Assembly: GCF_018866325.1 (NCBI RefSeq)
Contig: NZ_CP076457.1
Coordinates: 4,499,001-4,563,000 of the forward strand
From: Streptomyces sp. YPW6
GTDB taxonomy: Bacteria; Actinomycetota; Actinomycetes; Streptomycetales; Streptomycetaceae
DNA: 64,000 bases
Direction: 5' to 3'
The notes beneath the pieces are model-generated. The model was not told the origin of the DNA and made no database searches. It saw only the letters and a program-made list of their open reading frames with translations. Both the position numbers and the translations under genes were made by a program. Shown here one piece after another: positions 16,154 to 26,116 of the stretch (the stretch's first letter is position 1; the number at the start of each line of letters is the position of its first letter).

Positions 16154-19100
16154 CGGCGTTCTCCCGCCGGGACGAGGGAATCCAGCAGGGCCGTCTGCCC
16201 GGCCAGCGTGGACGCGGTCATCAGCGCGCGGACCGGGACGCGGACGCCCAGGTCCTCTCCCAGCCGCCGGGCCAGCCGGACCACGAGCAGTGAGTCCCCG
16301 CCGAGGTCGAAGAAGTCGGAGTCCGCCGACAGGTCGGACCAGCCCAGCAGTTCGGTCCAGCGGGCGGCCACCGTCGCTGCGGAAGCGGAAGCGGAAGCGG
16401 AAGCGGAAGCGGACGTGGGCGTGGGCGTGGGCGAGGACGCCACCGCCACCGCCACCGCCGACGTCGCCCCTGATGCCGATGCCGCTGCCGGAACCGGGGC
16501 CGGAGCCGGAAGTGCCGTCGGGGCCGGAGGCGGCGTCTGCCCCTCCGCCGTCGGCGGGTGCGGTGCCATCGCGGCCGGGCTCCTGCGTGCCCCGGCCGCC
16601 GCGGCCAGCAGACGCGGACCCGCGAACACATGGCCGGGCAGGTGCGCCGGGCGGCCCGGTGCGGTCAGCGCGGCCGGGTCCAGCGGCAGGCCCCGGGACC
16701 ACAGGTCTGCCAGGGCGAGCGCGGTCTCCGCTGCGGGGCGCCCGGTACGTCCCGCAGCGAGCGGGACCGCGGTCAGTCCGGCCGCCTCCGCCATGCCGCT
16801 CAACGCCTTGCCGGGGCCCGTCTCGATCGCCACGGCACCGGGGAAGGCCCGCGCCACGGCGGCCAGCCCGGTCGCGAACCGTACGGTGGCGCGGGCCTGT
16901 TCGGCGAACGAGCCGGGCTCGACCGTGCTGCCCGCGGGCAGCAGTCCGCCCGTGACGTTGGAGAGGTAGGGCAGCGTGGGCCGGCCCAGCGCGAGCCCCC
17001 GTACCGCCTCGCGCAGCCGGACGGCGGCCGGGTCGAGCATGCCGGTGTGGAAGGCGTGGCTGGTACGCAGTCGGCGCGCGGTCCGCCCGTCGCCCAGCCA
17101 TGCCTCGAAGGCGTCCACGGTTTCCACCGGGCCGGCCAGCACCACGCTCTCGTCGGTGTTCACGGCGGCGAGCTCCAGGCGGCCGTGGGCGTGACCGCTC
17201 GCCGTCGAGGAGGCGAACCGTTCCGCCAGGTCCAGCGCCCGCTGCTCGCCCGTCGCCAGGGAGACCATCGCGCCCGGCGGGCACTCCTGCATGGCCCGGC
17301 CCCGTACGGTCACCAGCTCGGCGGCGTCCGCGAGTCGCAGGACACCGGACAGCGCGGCGGCCGTGATCTCGCCCAGGCTGTGTCCGGCGAGCGCCACCGG
17401 GGCGGGGCCCAGTGCGGTGAGCGCCGTCGCCGCCGCGTACTCGACGCAGAACAGCGCGGGCTGCGCCAGCTCCGTACGGGCCAGTTCACCGGCCGGGAAG
17501 TCCGTCGCGAACAGGGCGGACCGCAGCCTTGCCGCCGGCGCGGGGCCGAAGTGCGCCAGGCACTCCTCCAGCGCCTCGGCGAACCCGGGCAGCGCGTCCC
17601 GCAGCGGCAGGGCCATGCCCGGGTACTGGCTGCCCTGGCCGGGCAGCAGGAGGACCACGGGCGGCGGTGACCCGGCCGCCCGGACGGGGGCGGCCCGCAG
17701 CGCCTTTGCGAGCTCGCGGTGCGTGCGCCCCACGACGGCCGTGCGGTACGGGAGACGGGGCCGCCCGGTGGCCAGGGTGTGGGCGACGTCGGTGAGCGAC
17801 ACGGCGGCCAGTTCCTCGGGCAGCCGGTCGGCGAGCCGCCGGGTGGTCCGGCCGAGAGCCTCGGGGCTCGCGGCCGAGAGCAGGAGGAGGCGGTCGCCCG
17901 CGCGGTCCGGCTCCGCCTCGCCGGTCGGAAGCCGGGGTGGTGGCTGCTCGACGATGACATGGGCGTTCGTGCCGCCGATGCCGAAGGAGCTGACTCCCGC
18001 GCGGCGGGGGCCGGCCGGTCCGCCGGACCAGTCCTGGCGTTCGGTCGGCAGGCGCAGAGGTGAACCCGCCTGCTCCAGAAGAGGGTTGAGCGTGCGGAAC
18101 CCGGCCACCGGCGGCACCTGGCCGTCGCGCACGACCAGCAGGGCCTTGACGAGCGAGGTGAGGCCCGAAGCGGCGTCGAGGTGGCCGATGTTGGCCTTGA
18201 CCGCGCCGAGCGCGATCTGTCCCGGTCCCGCGCCGAGCTCGCCGAGGACGGCCGAGGCCGCCGACCACTCGATGGGGTCGCCGACCCGCGTTCCCGTGGC
18301 GTGCGCCTCCAGATAGCCGAGGGAGGCGGCGTCGATGCCGGCGGCGGCGAGGGCGGAACGGATGACCGCCTCCTGGCCGGTGGCCGACGGGGCCTGGTAA
18401 CCGGCCTTCGCGGAACCGTCGTTGTTGACGGCCGTGCCGAGGATGACCCCGTAGGCGTCCGCGCCCTCGGCGACCGCGTCCTCGTACGGGCGGAGCACCA
18501 CGGCGACCACACCCGATCCGGCGAGCGTGCCGTCGGCCTCCGCGTCGAAGGGCCGGCACTCGCCCGACGCGGACAGGATGCCGCCCGGCAGATGCACGTG
18601 CCCCGTCTGCGGGAAGTCGACGGCCGCCGCGACGACCACGGCCTGTTCGCACTCGCCGTTCAGCAGCGCCTGGACGGCGAGGTGCACCGCGACGAGGGAG
18701 GAGGAGCAGGCGGTCAGGACGCTGAGGGCGGGGCCGGTGAGGCCGAGCCGGTAGGCGATGCGCGTGGCCATGTAGTCGGGCTCGTTGGCGCGCAGGGCCT
18801 CTTCGACCCCGGCCGCGTCCAGCGTGCCGGACGTGAGCATCGCGCGCAGGTACGCGCTGCTGCTCGCCGAGGCGTAGACCCCGGTGACCCGGGACTCGGA
18901 GGTCGGGTCGCACCCCCCGTCCTCCAGTGCCGTCCAGGCCGCCTCCAGCATCAACCGGTGCTGGGGGTCCATGAGTTCGGCCTCGCGCGGGCTGATCCCG
19001 AACAGCTCGTGGTCGAACCGGTCGGCGTCGTCGAGGAGCCCCCGCACCGGTACGTAGTCCGGGTCGTCGAGCACCGGGGCGGCCTCGCCCGCGGCCAGCA

Positions 19101-19410
19101 GGCCCGCCCGGTCGAGGCGACTGGTGAGGATCTCCCCGCGCAGCAGCGCCTGCCACCAGGAGGCGATGTCGGCGCTGCCGGGGAAGCGTCCGGCCATGCC
19201 GGTGACGGCGATGTCCAGGGAGCGGTCGCGGTCCGGGTCCGGTCCGGCGGTCAGGTCGGCCGCCGGACCGGGGGCGGCGTGCGGACCGGGGAGGGGGCCC
19301 GCCCCGGCGGGGGTGGGCGGTGCGGGGAAGGCGTCCGGGCCGGTGAGGGGGTGCGGTGCGCCGGGCCTGTCGGGCGTGGGCCCGTCGAGTGCGGGCGGTG
19401 CGGCGGTCAT
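16150..19410 (-). CDS. Type I PKS module KS-AT-ACP
   Basis: A 1,086-aa minimal extension module. After a Pro-rich leader (1-65), the KS has C235 (TACSSSL), H370 (EAHATGT) and H410 (KANIGH). The AT has S678 (GHSLG) and HAFH at 785-788, the signature usually seen in malonyl-CoA-specific ATs. A linker with repeated Ala-Ser (GGAAGC units, about 16380) leads to an ACP with S1040 (LGGDSL). No KR, DH or ER is present, so a beta-keto product is expected. It follows the A-PCP NRPS directly. The ATG lies in the same TGATGA that ends one frame of the NRPS region, and its stop overlaps the thioesterase ATG. Probably extends an aminoacyl-PCP by two carbons. Confidence 0.9.
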   Translation of the reverse strand: MTAAPPALDGPTPDRPGAPHPLTGPDAFPAPPTPAGAGPLPGPHAAPGPAADLTAGPDPDRDRSLDIAVTGMAGRFPGSADIASWWQALLRGEILTSRLDRAGLLAAGEAAPVLDDPDYVPVRGLLDDADRFDHELFGISPREAELMDPQHRLMLEAAWTALEDGGCDPTSESRVTGVYASASSSAYLRAMLTSGTLDAAGVEEALRANEPDYMATRIAYRLGLTGPALSVLTACSSSLVAVHLAVQALLNGECEQAVVVAAAVDFPQTGHVHLPGGILSASGECRPFDAEADGTLAGSGVVAVVLRPYEDAVAEGADAYGVILGTAVNNDGSAKAGYQAPSATGQEAVIRSALAAAGIDAASLGYLEAHATGTRVGDPIEWSAASAVLGELGAGPGQIALGAVKANIGHLDAASGLTSLVKALLVVRDGQVPPVAGFRTLNPLLEQAGSPLRLPTERQDWSGGPAGPRRAGVSSFGIGGTNAHVIVEQPPPRLPTGEAEPDRAGDRLLLLSAASPEALGRTTRRLADRLPEELAAVSLTDVAHTLATGRPRLPYRTAVVGRTHRELAKALRAAPVRAAGSPPPVVLLLPGQGSQYPGMALPLRDALPGFAEALEECLAHFGPAPAARLRSALFATDFPAGELARTELAQPALFCVEYAAATALTALGPAPVALAGHSLGEITAAALSGVLRLADAAELVTVRGRAMQECPPGAMVSLATGEQRALDLAERFASSTASGHAHGRLELAAVNTDESVVLAGPVETVDAFEAWLGDGRTARRLRTSHAFHTGMLDPAAVRLREAVRGLALGRPTLPYLSNVTGGLLPAGSTVEPGSFAEQARATVRFATGLAAVARAFPGAVAIETGPGKALSGMAEAAGLTAVPLAAGRTGRPAAETALALADLWSRGLPLDPAALTAPGRPAHLPGHVFAGPRLLAAAAGARRSPAAMAPHPPTAEGQTPPPAPTALPAPAPVPAAASASGATSAVAVAVASSPTPTPTSASASASASASAATVAARWTELLGWSDLSADSDFFDLGGDSLLVVRLARRLGEDLGVRVPVRALMTASTLAGQTALLDSLVPAGERR

Positions 19411-21472
19411 CAGGCTGCTCCTGCTCGACGCGGCGGCGGCGGGCGCGGGCGGCGCGCTCCTGCCGGGCCCGCTGCGCGCGGCCGGTGTCCGGGGTGGCGG
19501 GGCCCGTGCCCGCCGTGGCTCCCTCGCGGACCAGTTCGGCCTGGGCGGTCACGGTGGTGCGGCGGAACAGCTCGACCACGGAGGGCTGCACACCGGCGTG
19601 CCGTCCGAGTGCTTCCTGGAGCCGGATGATCAGCAGGGAGTGGCCCCCGAGGTCGAAGAAGTTCACATCGGCGGGGACGGTGGCGATCTCCAGCACCTCC
19701 GCCCACGCGGCGGAGACCTGGGCGACGGGGTCCGCCACCGGCGCCTTGCCTGCCGGGGCAGGTTCCCCGCCGGCCGGGCCGCCGGGCGCCGCCGGGCCGG
19801 GTTCGCCGCCGCGGCAGCGCGCCGCCGGGTCCGGGAGGGCCGCGAGGGCCGCGCGGTCCGCCTTGCCGTTGACCGTGAGGGGGAAGGAGTCCAGCGCCCG
19901 CAGCCGGGCCGGGACGGCCGCCTCCGGCAGCACCCGTGCCAGGCTCTCGCGTACGGCGGGGAGGGCGTCGGGCGCGTCCGTGACGACGAACCCGGTCAGC
20001 CGCGACCCTGCCGCGTCCACCACGGCCACCGCGTCCCGGATGCCCTGGCAGGATCGCAACGCGGCTTCCACCGCGCCGAGTTCGACGCGATGGCCGCGGA
20101 TCTTGACCTGGTTGTCGCGGCGCCCGAGGAACTCCAGTCCGCCCGATGCGCTCCACCGCACCATGTCCCCGGTGCGGTACATCCGGGGGGACGCGCCGGA
20201 CGCCGTGGCCTCGGCGAACGGGTCCGGGGTGAAGACGCGCGCGGTGGCCTCGGGGCGGTCGAAGTAGCCGCGGGCGACTCCGGCGCCGCCGATGTACAGC
20301 TCGCCCGTGGTGCCGCGCGGCACCGGACGGCCGGCCTCGTCCAGGACGTACAGCCGGACTCCGGGCACGGGACCGCCGATGTCGACCGGACCGGGCTCCT
20401 CGAACCGCCGGTAGCTGGACCATACGGTCGCCTCGGTCGGCCCGTACTCGTTGACGAGGGCGGTGCCGGAGCCGAAGGTCCGGAAGTGACGCCGGACCAG
20501 GGCCTCGGGCAGCGGCTCCCCGGCCGTGACGACCGTGGTGAGCGAGGCGAGGCGGGGGTGGCCGTCCTGTTCGGCGGCGGCGAGGAGCGCGTCGTACAGG
20601 GAGGGGACGCCCAGCAGATGCGTCACACCGTGGCGCTCGACGAGGCCGAGCAGGGCCCGGGGGTCGCGGTACTCGTCCGGTCCGGCGACGACCAGCAGCC
20701 CGCCCGCCGTCAGCGTGCCCCAGAGGCCGGCCACCGAGGAGTCGAAGGCGAGCGGGGAGAGCAGCAGGAAGACGGGCTCGCCGGGATAGACCTCGCGACG
20801 GGCCAGCGTGGACGCGGACAGCTGCTGGTGCTCGACGACGACGCCCTTGGGCGCACCGGTGGATCCGGAGGTGTAGATGAGGTACGCCGCGTCCTGCGGG
20901 GCGGCCGGTGCGGGAGGCATGACGTCCCCGTGGTCGCGCACGTCCGCGCCGTCGACACGCAGCACCCGGGGGGAGTCCCGGGGCACCCGGTGCGCGGTGT
21001 CCCCGGTCACCAGGACGGCGGCGACACGGGCGTCGGCGAGGACCGCGGCGATCCGCTCGTCCGGGTTCGCCGGATCGACCGGGACGTAGGCGGCCCCGGC
21101 GCGCATCGCGCCGAGCGCCGCGGCGACCATCGCCGTCGAGCGGTCGGCGAGGATGCCGACGCGCTCCCCGGCGGTGATCCCGGCGCTCGCCAGCCGGGCG
21201 GCGATCCGCCCGGCCCAGGCGTCGAGTTCGCCCCGGCCGATGCGGTCCTCGCCGCAGACGACGGCGGCGCGGCCGGGGGCGGCGGCGGCGAGCGCGGCCA
21301 CCTGGGCGGGCACGGCCGTGCGGCCGGTCTCCGGCAACGGGGCCCCGGTCCCGAGGTCGAGCGGAGCCCGCCGGTCGGTCGTGGCGAGGGCCTCGTCGGT
21401 TCCCTGCCGGAACTCCTCGTTGCGGCCCCCGGCCGGGGGCCGTCCGTGGTCTGCGGCGGACGGCGATGACAT
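19410..21472 (-). CDS. NRPS A-PCP protein; 3' end frame unresolved
   Basis: An adenylation and a carrier domain. A3 YTSGSTGAPKG is at 200-210, A4 is around FDSSV (243-247), A5 NEYGPTE at 341-347, A7 YRTGD at 432-436, the A10 Lys537 lies in NGKADR, and the PCP Ser612 in LGGHSL. A by-eye specificity line reads about D-S-A-G-V-A-E-V-W-K, which I cannot assign. There is no condensation domain. The coding frame does not meet the TGATGA at 19407-19412: it stays open, antisense-like in character, to 17486. A one-base slip in the GGC-rich run near 19431-19442 would end the protein at 19410; a shift into the next frame would fuse it to the PKS. The ATG at 21472 is 41 nt after the oxygenase gene. Confidence 0.8.
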
Positions 21473-21513
21473 CTGAACTCCTTGGGTGACGGTCGGGACG
21501 CGGGGCGGCGGGG

Positions 21514-22086
21514 TCAGTCGGCCAGCGTCATCGTGAGATGGATGCGCTCGGTGCCGCCCGCGTTGTAGGCGGAGTGGTGGCGCAGGGTGTTGAGGATGTG
21601 GATGCGGCCGTCGGTGGGCACGTGGTAGGTGTGGCCGCTGCGGAAGAGCAGCCGGCTGTCCTCGTTGGTCGTGATCGACACATGGGCGACCCGGGAGTGG
21701 TCGGTGTGCATGTGGTAGATCTCGCCCGGGTTCAGCGTGACCAGCCGCATCCGGCCCGCACGGAAGGGGAGTTGGCGGTACAGCTCGTAGAAGTAGGTGT
21801 CCTTCAGCGCTTCGTTGAAGAACGCGAACTCCCGCTCCTCGAAGTTCTTCTCGCCGGTCTGCTGGTTGAACTGGCCGGTGCCCGCGTCGCGCCACGGGTC
21901 CTCGGCCCCGGCGCGGTGGGTCAGGCCCAGTCGCCGCAGCCGGTCCTCGGGCTTGCCCGACGGCGCGTCCGGGAGGCGGTCGAGGTACTGCGCGTAGGCC
22001 CTGACGATCTCGTCGTGGTCGAGCCGGACGGAGTCGACGATCTCGACCAGGTCGGTGTCGACGGTGCTGAGGGTGGGCGTGGCCAT
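21514..22086 (-). CDS. 2OG-Fe(II) oxygenase of the aspartyl/asparaginyl beta-hydroxylase type
   Basis: The 190-aa double-stranded beta-helix protein is related to Asp/Asn beta-hydroxylases. The metal site probably uses H127-x-D129 (in HMHTDH) and H170 or H171, with R181 (GGTERIHL) as 2-oxoglutarate anchor. In secondary metabolism such enzymes hydroxylate a free or carrier-bound amino acid. It lies 41 nt upstream of the A-PCP NRPS start, so the residue loaded there is a natural candidate substrate; that is inference. Start is the ATG at 22086. Confidence 0.8.
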   Translation of the reverse strand: MATPTLSTVDTDLVEIVDSVRLDHDEIVRAYAQYLDRLPDAPSGKPEDRLRRLGLTHRAGAEDPWRDAGTGQFNQQTGEKNFEEREFAFFNEALKDTYFYELYRQLPFRAGRMRLVTLNPGEIYHMHTDHSRVAHVSITTNEDSRLLFRSGHTYHVPTDGRIHILNTLRHHSAYNAGGTERIHLTMTLAD

Positions 22087-22212
22087 GGTGATCTCCGAGT
22101 TCTCCGGGCGGTGGTCGCCCGGACGGTGGTGGAAGGCCCGGGAGGCCGGGGGAGGGACGAGGGGCGGGGCGGGAAGGGCGGCGGGCGCGCCGGGGCGCGG
22201 TGCGTCGCCGGG

Positions 22213-23490
22213 TCAGGCGGAGCTGACCTCGTACGTCCTGGGCAGCGGTGACGTGCGGACCGCCCAGGCGACGAGCGGCCGGCTGACGAGGCCGACGAGG
22301 AGGAACAGCGCGCCCAGCAGGAACCAGCCGGGCCGGCCCATGCTGAGGGCGAGGAGCCCCAGCAGGGCGGGGGCCAGGGCCTCCGCGACGCCGCTGCCGA
22401 GTCCGAAGACTCCGGAGTACTGGCCCTGCGCGTGCGGGGCGGCGAGTCCGAAGGAGTACTCCATGGCTGCGGCGGCGTGCCACAGCTCCCCGAGCGTGTA
22501 GACGGCCGTGGCCGCGACGAGGAGGGCCGCCGCGACCCAGGTGGAGACGGATCCGGCCGCCATCATCAGCAGCAGCCCGGCGGCCACGGCGAGGCCCGCC
22601 CAGCGCATCCGGGTGCCCGCGGAGGCGGGGTCGGAGACGTTCTTGCTGACCGCGACCTGGAGCGTGATGACGAGCACGGTGTTGAGCACCAGCACCCCGG
22701 AGACCATCCAGCGGGGCGCGTCGGTGTGCTCGACGATCCACAGCGGCAGGAGGAACGTGGGCACCGCGAAGTGCAGGGACATCAGGCAGTTGAGGACGGT
22801 CGCCGCCAGGTAGGGGCGGTCCCGCAGGGCGTCCCAGCGGCCGCTCAGCGGCGGTACGGGGATGCGCGGCGGGCGGGGGAGCCGCAGCAGGGCCAGCGCG
22901 CAGCCCGCGAAGGCCAGCGCGCGTCCGCCGACCAGGCTGAGGTAGGCGGGTGCGGTGTCGAGCTGGATGGCCACGCCCGCGCCGAGCGCGCCGAGCGAGA
23001 TGCCGAGGTTGGTGGCGGCCCGCAGGTAGGCGCGGAAGCGGGCGGGGTCCTCGCCGCCGAAGGCGCGGATCAGGGGCGCCCGGCTGGATTTGTCGGCGGC
23101 GAAGACCACCCCGGTGAGGACCGAGATGAGGACGAACGACCAGAAGGCGTCGACCAGCAGGAAGCAGCCCATGAAGACCGTGCCCGCGGACATGACCCCG
23201 ATCTGGGTCTCCCGGGCGCCCCAGCGGTCGGCGATCCGGCCGCCGAGGATGCCCGCGACCAGGCCGACCATCGCCCCGGCGAACAGCCCGAACGCGACCT
23301 GGGACATCGGCAGGTGCACGACCCGGGTGAAGTAGAGGGCGCTGGAGGACATGAACATGCCGCTGCCGAGGGCGTTCACGAAGGTCGCTCCGGCCAGGAC
23401 GCGCCGGGGGCCCCGGTCGGGCAGGAGACGGGCGATCGGCCCGGGACGGCCGGCGGGTGCTTCCGCCGGCGGTTTCGCGGTCAGTGCCAC
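22213..23490 (-). CDS. MFS transporter of the BGC, GTG start
   Basis: The 425-aa 12-segment major-facilitator exporter starts with VALTAKPPAE at a GTG (23490), which overlaps the upstream ATP-grasp stop by 10 nt; no ATG fits. The loop GGRIADRWG between segments 2 and 3 is the MFS signature. The late segment HAAAAMEYSFGLAAPHAQGQ matches the second exporter at 14017-15417, so these are diverged copies. A 126-bp gap separates it from the oxygenase gene. Substrate unknown; export of product or self-protection is likely. Confidence 0.8.
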   Translation of the reverse strand: MALTAKPPAEAPAGRPGPIARLLPDRGPRRVLAGATFVNALGSGMFMSSSALYFTRVVHLPMSQVAFGLFAGAMVGLVAGILGGRIADRWGARETQIGVMSAGTVFMGCFLLVDAFWSFVLISVLTGVVFAADKSSRAPLIRAFGGEDPARFRAYLRAATNLGISLGALGAGVAIQLDTAPAYLSLVGGRALAFAGCALALLRLPRPPRIPVPPLSGRWDALRDRPYLAATVLNCLMSLHFAVPTFLLPLWIVEHTDAPRWMVSGVLVLNTVLVITLQVAVSKNVSDPASAGTRMRWAGLAVAAGLLLMMAAGSVSTWVAAALLVAATAVYTLGELWHAAAAMEYSFGLAAPHAQGQYSGVFGLGSGVAEALAPALLGLLALSMGRPGWFLLGALFLLVGLVSRPLVAWAVRTSPLPRTYEVSSA

Positions 23491-26081
23491 AGCGGGTCCC
23501 GGAAGTCGGCGTCGGGGCGGGTCTCGCGTCCCCAGGCCCGTAGTTCGCGGCCGGTGACGTTCTGCGGGGCGACGACCAGACGGGCGTCGAACCAGGCGCG
23601 CACCTCGTCGAACCGGGCGGCCAGCTCGTCCTCGTCGGCGGCCGACACCAGGACCTGGCCCATCCGGTGGTTGGTGTTGTCGATGTCCCCGAGGAAGGTG
23701 CCGCCCGCCGGGAACTCCACCCGGGCGAACTCGACGCCCGGCAGCTCGCACAGCTCTGCCGGGGTGGGGCAGGAGAACAGCGTCCCGGCCCGGCCCTTGA
23801 GGTAGGTGGTGCCGAACAGGCCCTGATGGTGGTCGACTTCGGCGCGGGGTTCTTCGCCCAGCGCGCTGAACAGGGCGACTTCGCCGAGGTGCACGCCGAA
23901 CTTCGCCCGGACCTGCTCGTGCAGCAGTGCGCCGCCGCGCCGGGCCGCGCACTCGCTGAAGGTGAGGCGGCCGGTCCCGGGGTCGTGGAAGAGTTCCATG
24001 TGGAAGACGCCGTCCCGCAGTCCGAGCGCCTCCAGACAGCGGCGGACCACCGGTTCGGCCCGGTCGTAGGCCCAGGTCTCGGACTTGGGGTCGAAGTGCC
24101 GCATCCACAGCGGCGTCTGCTCGTCGATCATGGTGAGGCAGGGAGCGCCGTACCGGCCGACGGCCAGGAAGCGCAGTTCGCCTTCGTACAGGTAGCCGTC
24201 GGCGATCCACTCCTCGCCGCCGACGTACTCCTCCAGGACGAAGGTGCGCTGCGCGGTGCGGTCGGTGCGGTAGCGGCGGCTCAGCGCGGCGAGGGCTTCG
24301 GGGCTCTCGACGACGGCGGTCCGCGCGGTCGCCGCGCCTGCCACCGGCTTGAGCACGGCCTTCTCGTACACCCACGGGACGCCGGAGACGTCGTGCACGT
24401 CGTCGACGACGGTGACGCGGGCGGTGGGCACCCCGGCCTCGGAGACCTTCCGCTTCTGGAGGGACTTGTCGCGGAAGTGGACGGCGGTCGCCGGATCGAG
24501 GGCGCGGCAGCCCAGGTGGGCGGCGAGGACGCCCGCCGTCACCAGGCCCCATTCGTCGGAGGTGTGGACGGCGTCGAACCGGTGCTCGCCGAGTCCGGCC
24601 CGGTGCAGGGCCATCAGGATGGCCTCCGGGCTGTTCTGGTCGTCGACGAAGAGCCGGTCGAGCTGCGGCGGAATCTCGGCGAGGCCGTGGTCGTAACCGC
24701 CGGGTCCCTGGACGACGACCGCCGGGATGCCGTGGCGTACGCAGGCCTGCATCACGTACTTGTCGGTGCCCAGCAGCAGGATGCGGGGGCCCGCGTCGGC
24801 CACGCGGTAGACAGCGTCCTTGAGGTCCTGGATACGGGCGTGGTCCGCGCGGATCGTCGCGAGGTCGGGGGCGGTCAGGAAGATCCGCAGCGGGCTGGTG
24901 AGCAGGTCGGCCGTGGGGCTGATCCGCTTGCCCGGCGTGAGTTTGACGCCGACCAGGTGGACGCTGGGCAGGGCCGCGATACGGTCGACGGCCTCCTGGT
25001 CCACGGACTCCACGACGCCGTCGCGGTCCGTCCGGGTGCTGTGGACGGCGGCCGCGGCGCGCGGGGAGTAGACGCGGCCCGCGTAGCGGCGCGTGAACTC
25101 CTCTGGGCGGGCGTGGGCGAGGGCGGTGAGGTCCGCCTGGTTCGTGCCGAGGCACCGGTCGTGGAAGCCGGGGTTCATGTTGCCGTTGAGCCGGGCGCCG
25201 ATCTCGACGAGGGCCGGGCCCTCGGGGGTCATGATGACCTCGGCGTGGGCGGGGCCGAGGCGGATGCCGAGGGCCTCCAGCACCGTGTCCACGTAGGCGA
25301 TCAGCTCGGGGACCGGGTCGGCGTCCGGCGCGAGGAGCACGTCGAGGTCGTAGATGTTCTTGCCACCGGGCAGGATCCGCTTCTCGTACTCCCAGACCCC
25401 GCACACGTAGCGCTCGCCGTCGACGCTGACGGTGTCGACGATGTACTCGGTGCCGTCCAGGAACGACTGGGCGAGGGCCTCGGTGTTGGGCCGGTCGAAG
25501 ATGTCCGTGGAGCCGATCACCGCGCGGGCCGCGGCCAGCACCTCGGCCCGGTCGTGGCAGCGGTAGACGTGGTCCGTGGAGGCCGAGCTGAGGGGCTTGA
25601 CGACGACGGGGTACGAGCCGTTGTGCTCGGCCCAGTCGGCGAGGGCCTGCGGATCGTCGCTCTTGCACTGGTCGGCGCAGCGCACCCCGGCCCGGCGCAG
25701 TGCCTCGATCATCTCGTACTTGTCGCGGCGGGCGGTGGACAGCGCGGTGCCGTTGCCGGGCAGCCCCAGGCGTTCGCCCAGCGCGTCGGCGAGCGGGACT
25801 CCGGGTTCCTGGCCGGCGAGGACGGCCACCGGAGCGAGCCGGGCCAGGGCCTCGGCCGTCCGCTCGAAGGCGTCGGGAGGGCAGGTGAGGCCCGTCCGGT
25901 AGGCGCCGAGGTCCGGCTGGAGCATCGTCGTCATGGGCTCGGCGGTGCTGTGGACGTGCACCACGTCGATGCCGAGGCGGGCGAAGGCCGGGGGCAGGAA
26001 GGTACCGGTCGAGTACCCGTCCACGATCACCGCGGTCCTGCCCGCCTGAGCGGGGGGCGAGTCGGAAGCCATCGAATCCAT
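23481..26081 (-). CDS. Tandem double ATP-grasp ligase
   Basis: About 866 aa with two ATP-grasp units in one chain. The first (about 20-440) resembles the single ligase at 29380-30657: both have VAGQEPGVPLAD, RRDKYEMIEALRRAGVRC and YPVVVKP. The second (about 450-866) starts with a Rossmann segment (ILLLGTDKYVMQACVRHG), then KAVLKPVAGAATA, LEEYVGGEEW and FSECAARRGG, as in carnosine-synthase-like ligases. Each unit could form one amide bond, so the enzyme may make a tripeptide or couple two building blocks. ATGs at 26081 and 26072 are both possible; GAG upstream favours the first slightly. It lies 35 nt after the DIGWP peptide gene, in one transcript. Confidence 0.85.
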   Translation of the reverse strand: MDSMASDSPPAQAGRTAVIVDGYSTGTFLPPAFARLGIDVVHVHSTAEPMTTMLQPDLGAYRTGLTCPPDAFERTAEALARLAPVAVLAGQEPGVPLADALGERLGLPGNGTALSTARRDKYEMIEALRRAGVRCADQCKSDDPQALADWAEHNGSYPVVVKPLSSASTDHVYRCHDRAEVLAAARAVIGSTDIFDRPNTEALAQSFLDGTEYIVDTVSVDGERYVCGVWEYEKRILPGGKNIYDLDVLLAPDADPVPELIAYVDTVLEALGIRLGPAHAEVIMTPEGPALVEIGARLNGNMNPGFHDRCLGTNQADLTALAHARPEEFTRRYAGRVYSPRAAAAVHSTRTDRDGVVESVDQEAVDRIAALPSVHLVGVKLTPGKRISPTADLLTSPLRIFLTAPDLATIRADHARIQDLKDAVYRVADAGPRILLLGTDKYVMQACVRHGIPAVVVQGPGGYDHGLAEIPPQLDRLFVDDQNSPEAILMALHRAGLGEHRFDAVHTSDEWGLVTAGVLAAHLGCRALDPATAVHFRDKSLQKRKVSEAGVPTARVTVVDDVHDVSGVPWVYEKAVLKPVAGAATARTAVVESPEALAALSRRYRTDRTAQRTFVLEEYVGGEEWIADGYLYEGELRFLAVGRYGAPCLTMIDEQTPLWMRHFDPKSETWAYDRAEPVVRRCLEALGLRDGVFHMELFHDPGTGRLTFSECAARRGGALLHEQVRAKFGVHLGEVALFSALGEEPRAEVDHHQGLFGTTYLKGRAGTLFSCPTPAELCELPGVEFARVEFPAGGTFLGDIDNTNHRMGQVLVSAADEDELAARFDEVRAWFDARLVVAPQNVTGRELRAWGRETRPDADFRDPLWH

Positions 26082-26116
26082 CACTCTCTGTGCGGGGGCG
26101 GGCATGGGGCGTTCGG

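Noticed and set aside
17486..19407. Extension of the NRPS reading frame over the PKS gene
   Set aside because: The extension is Arg/Pro-rich with no domain, opposite in character to the PKS frame, which holds intact KS and AT motifs.
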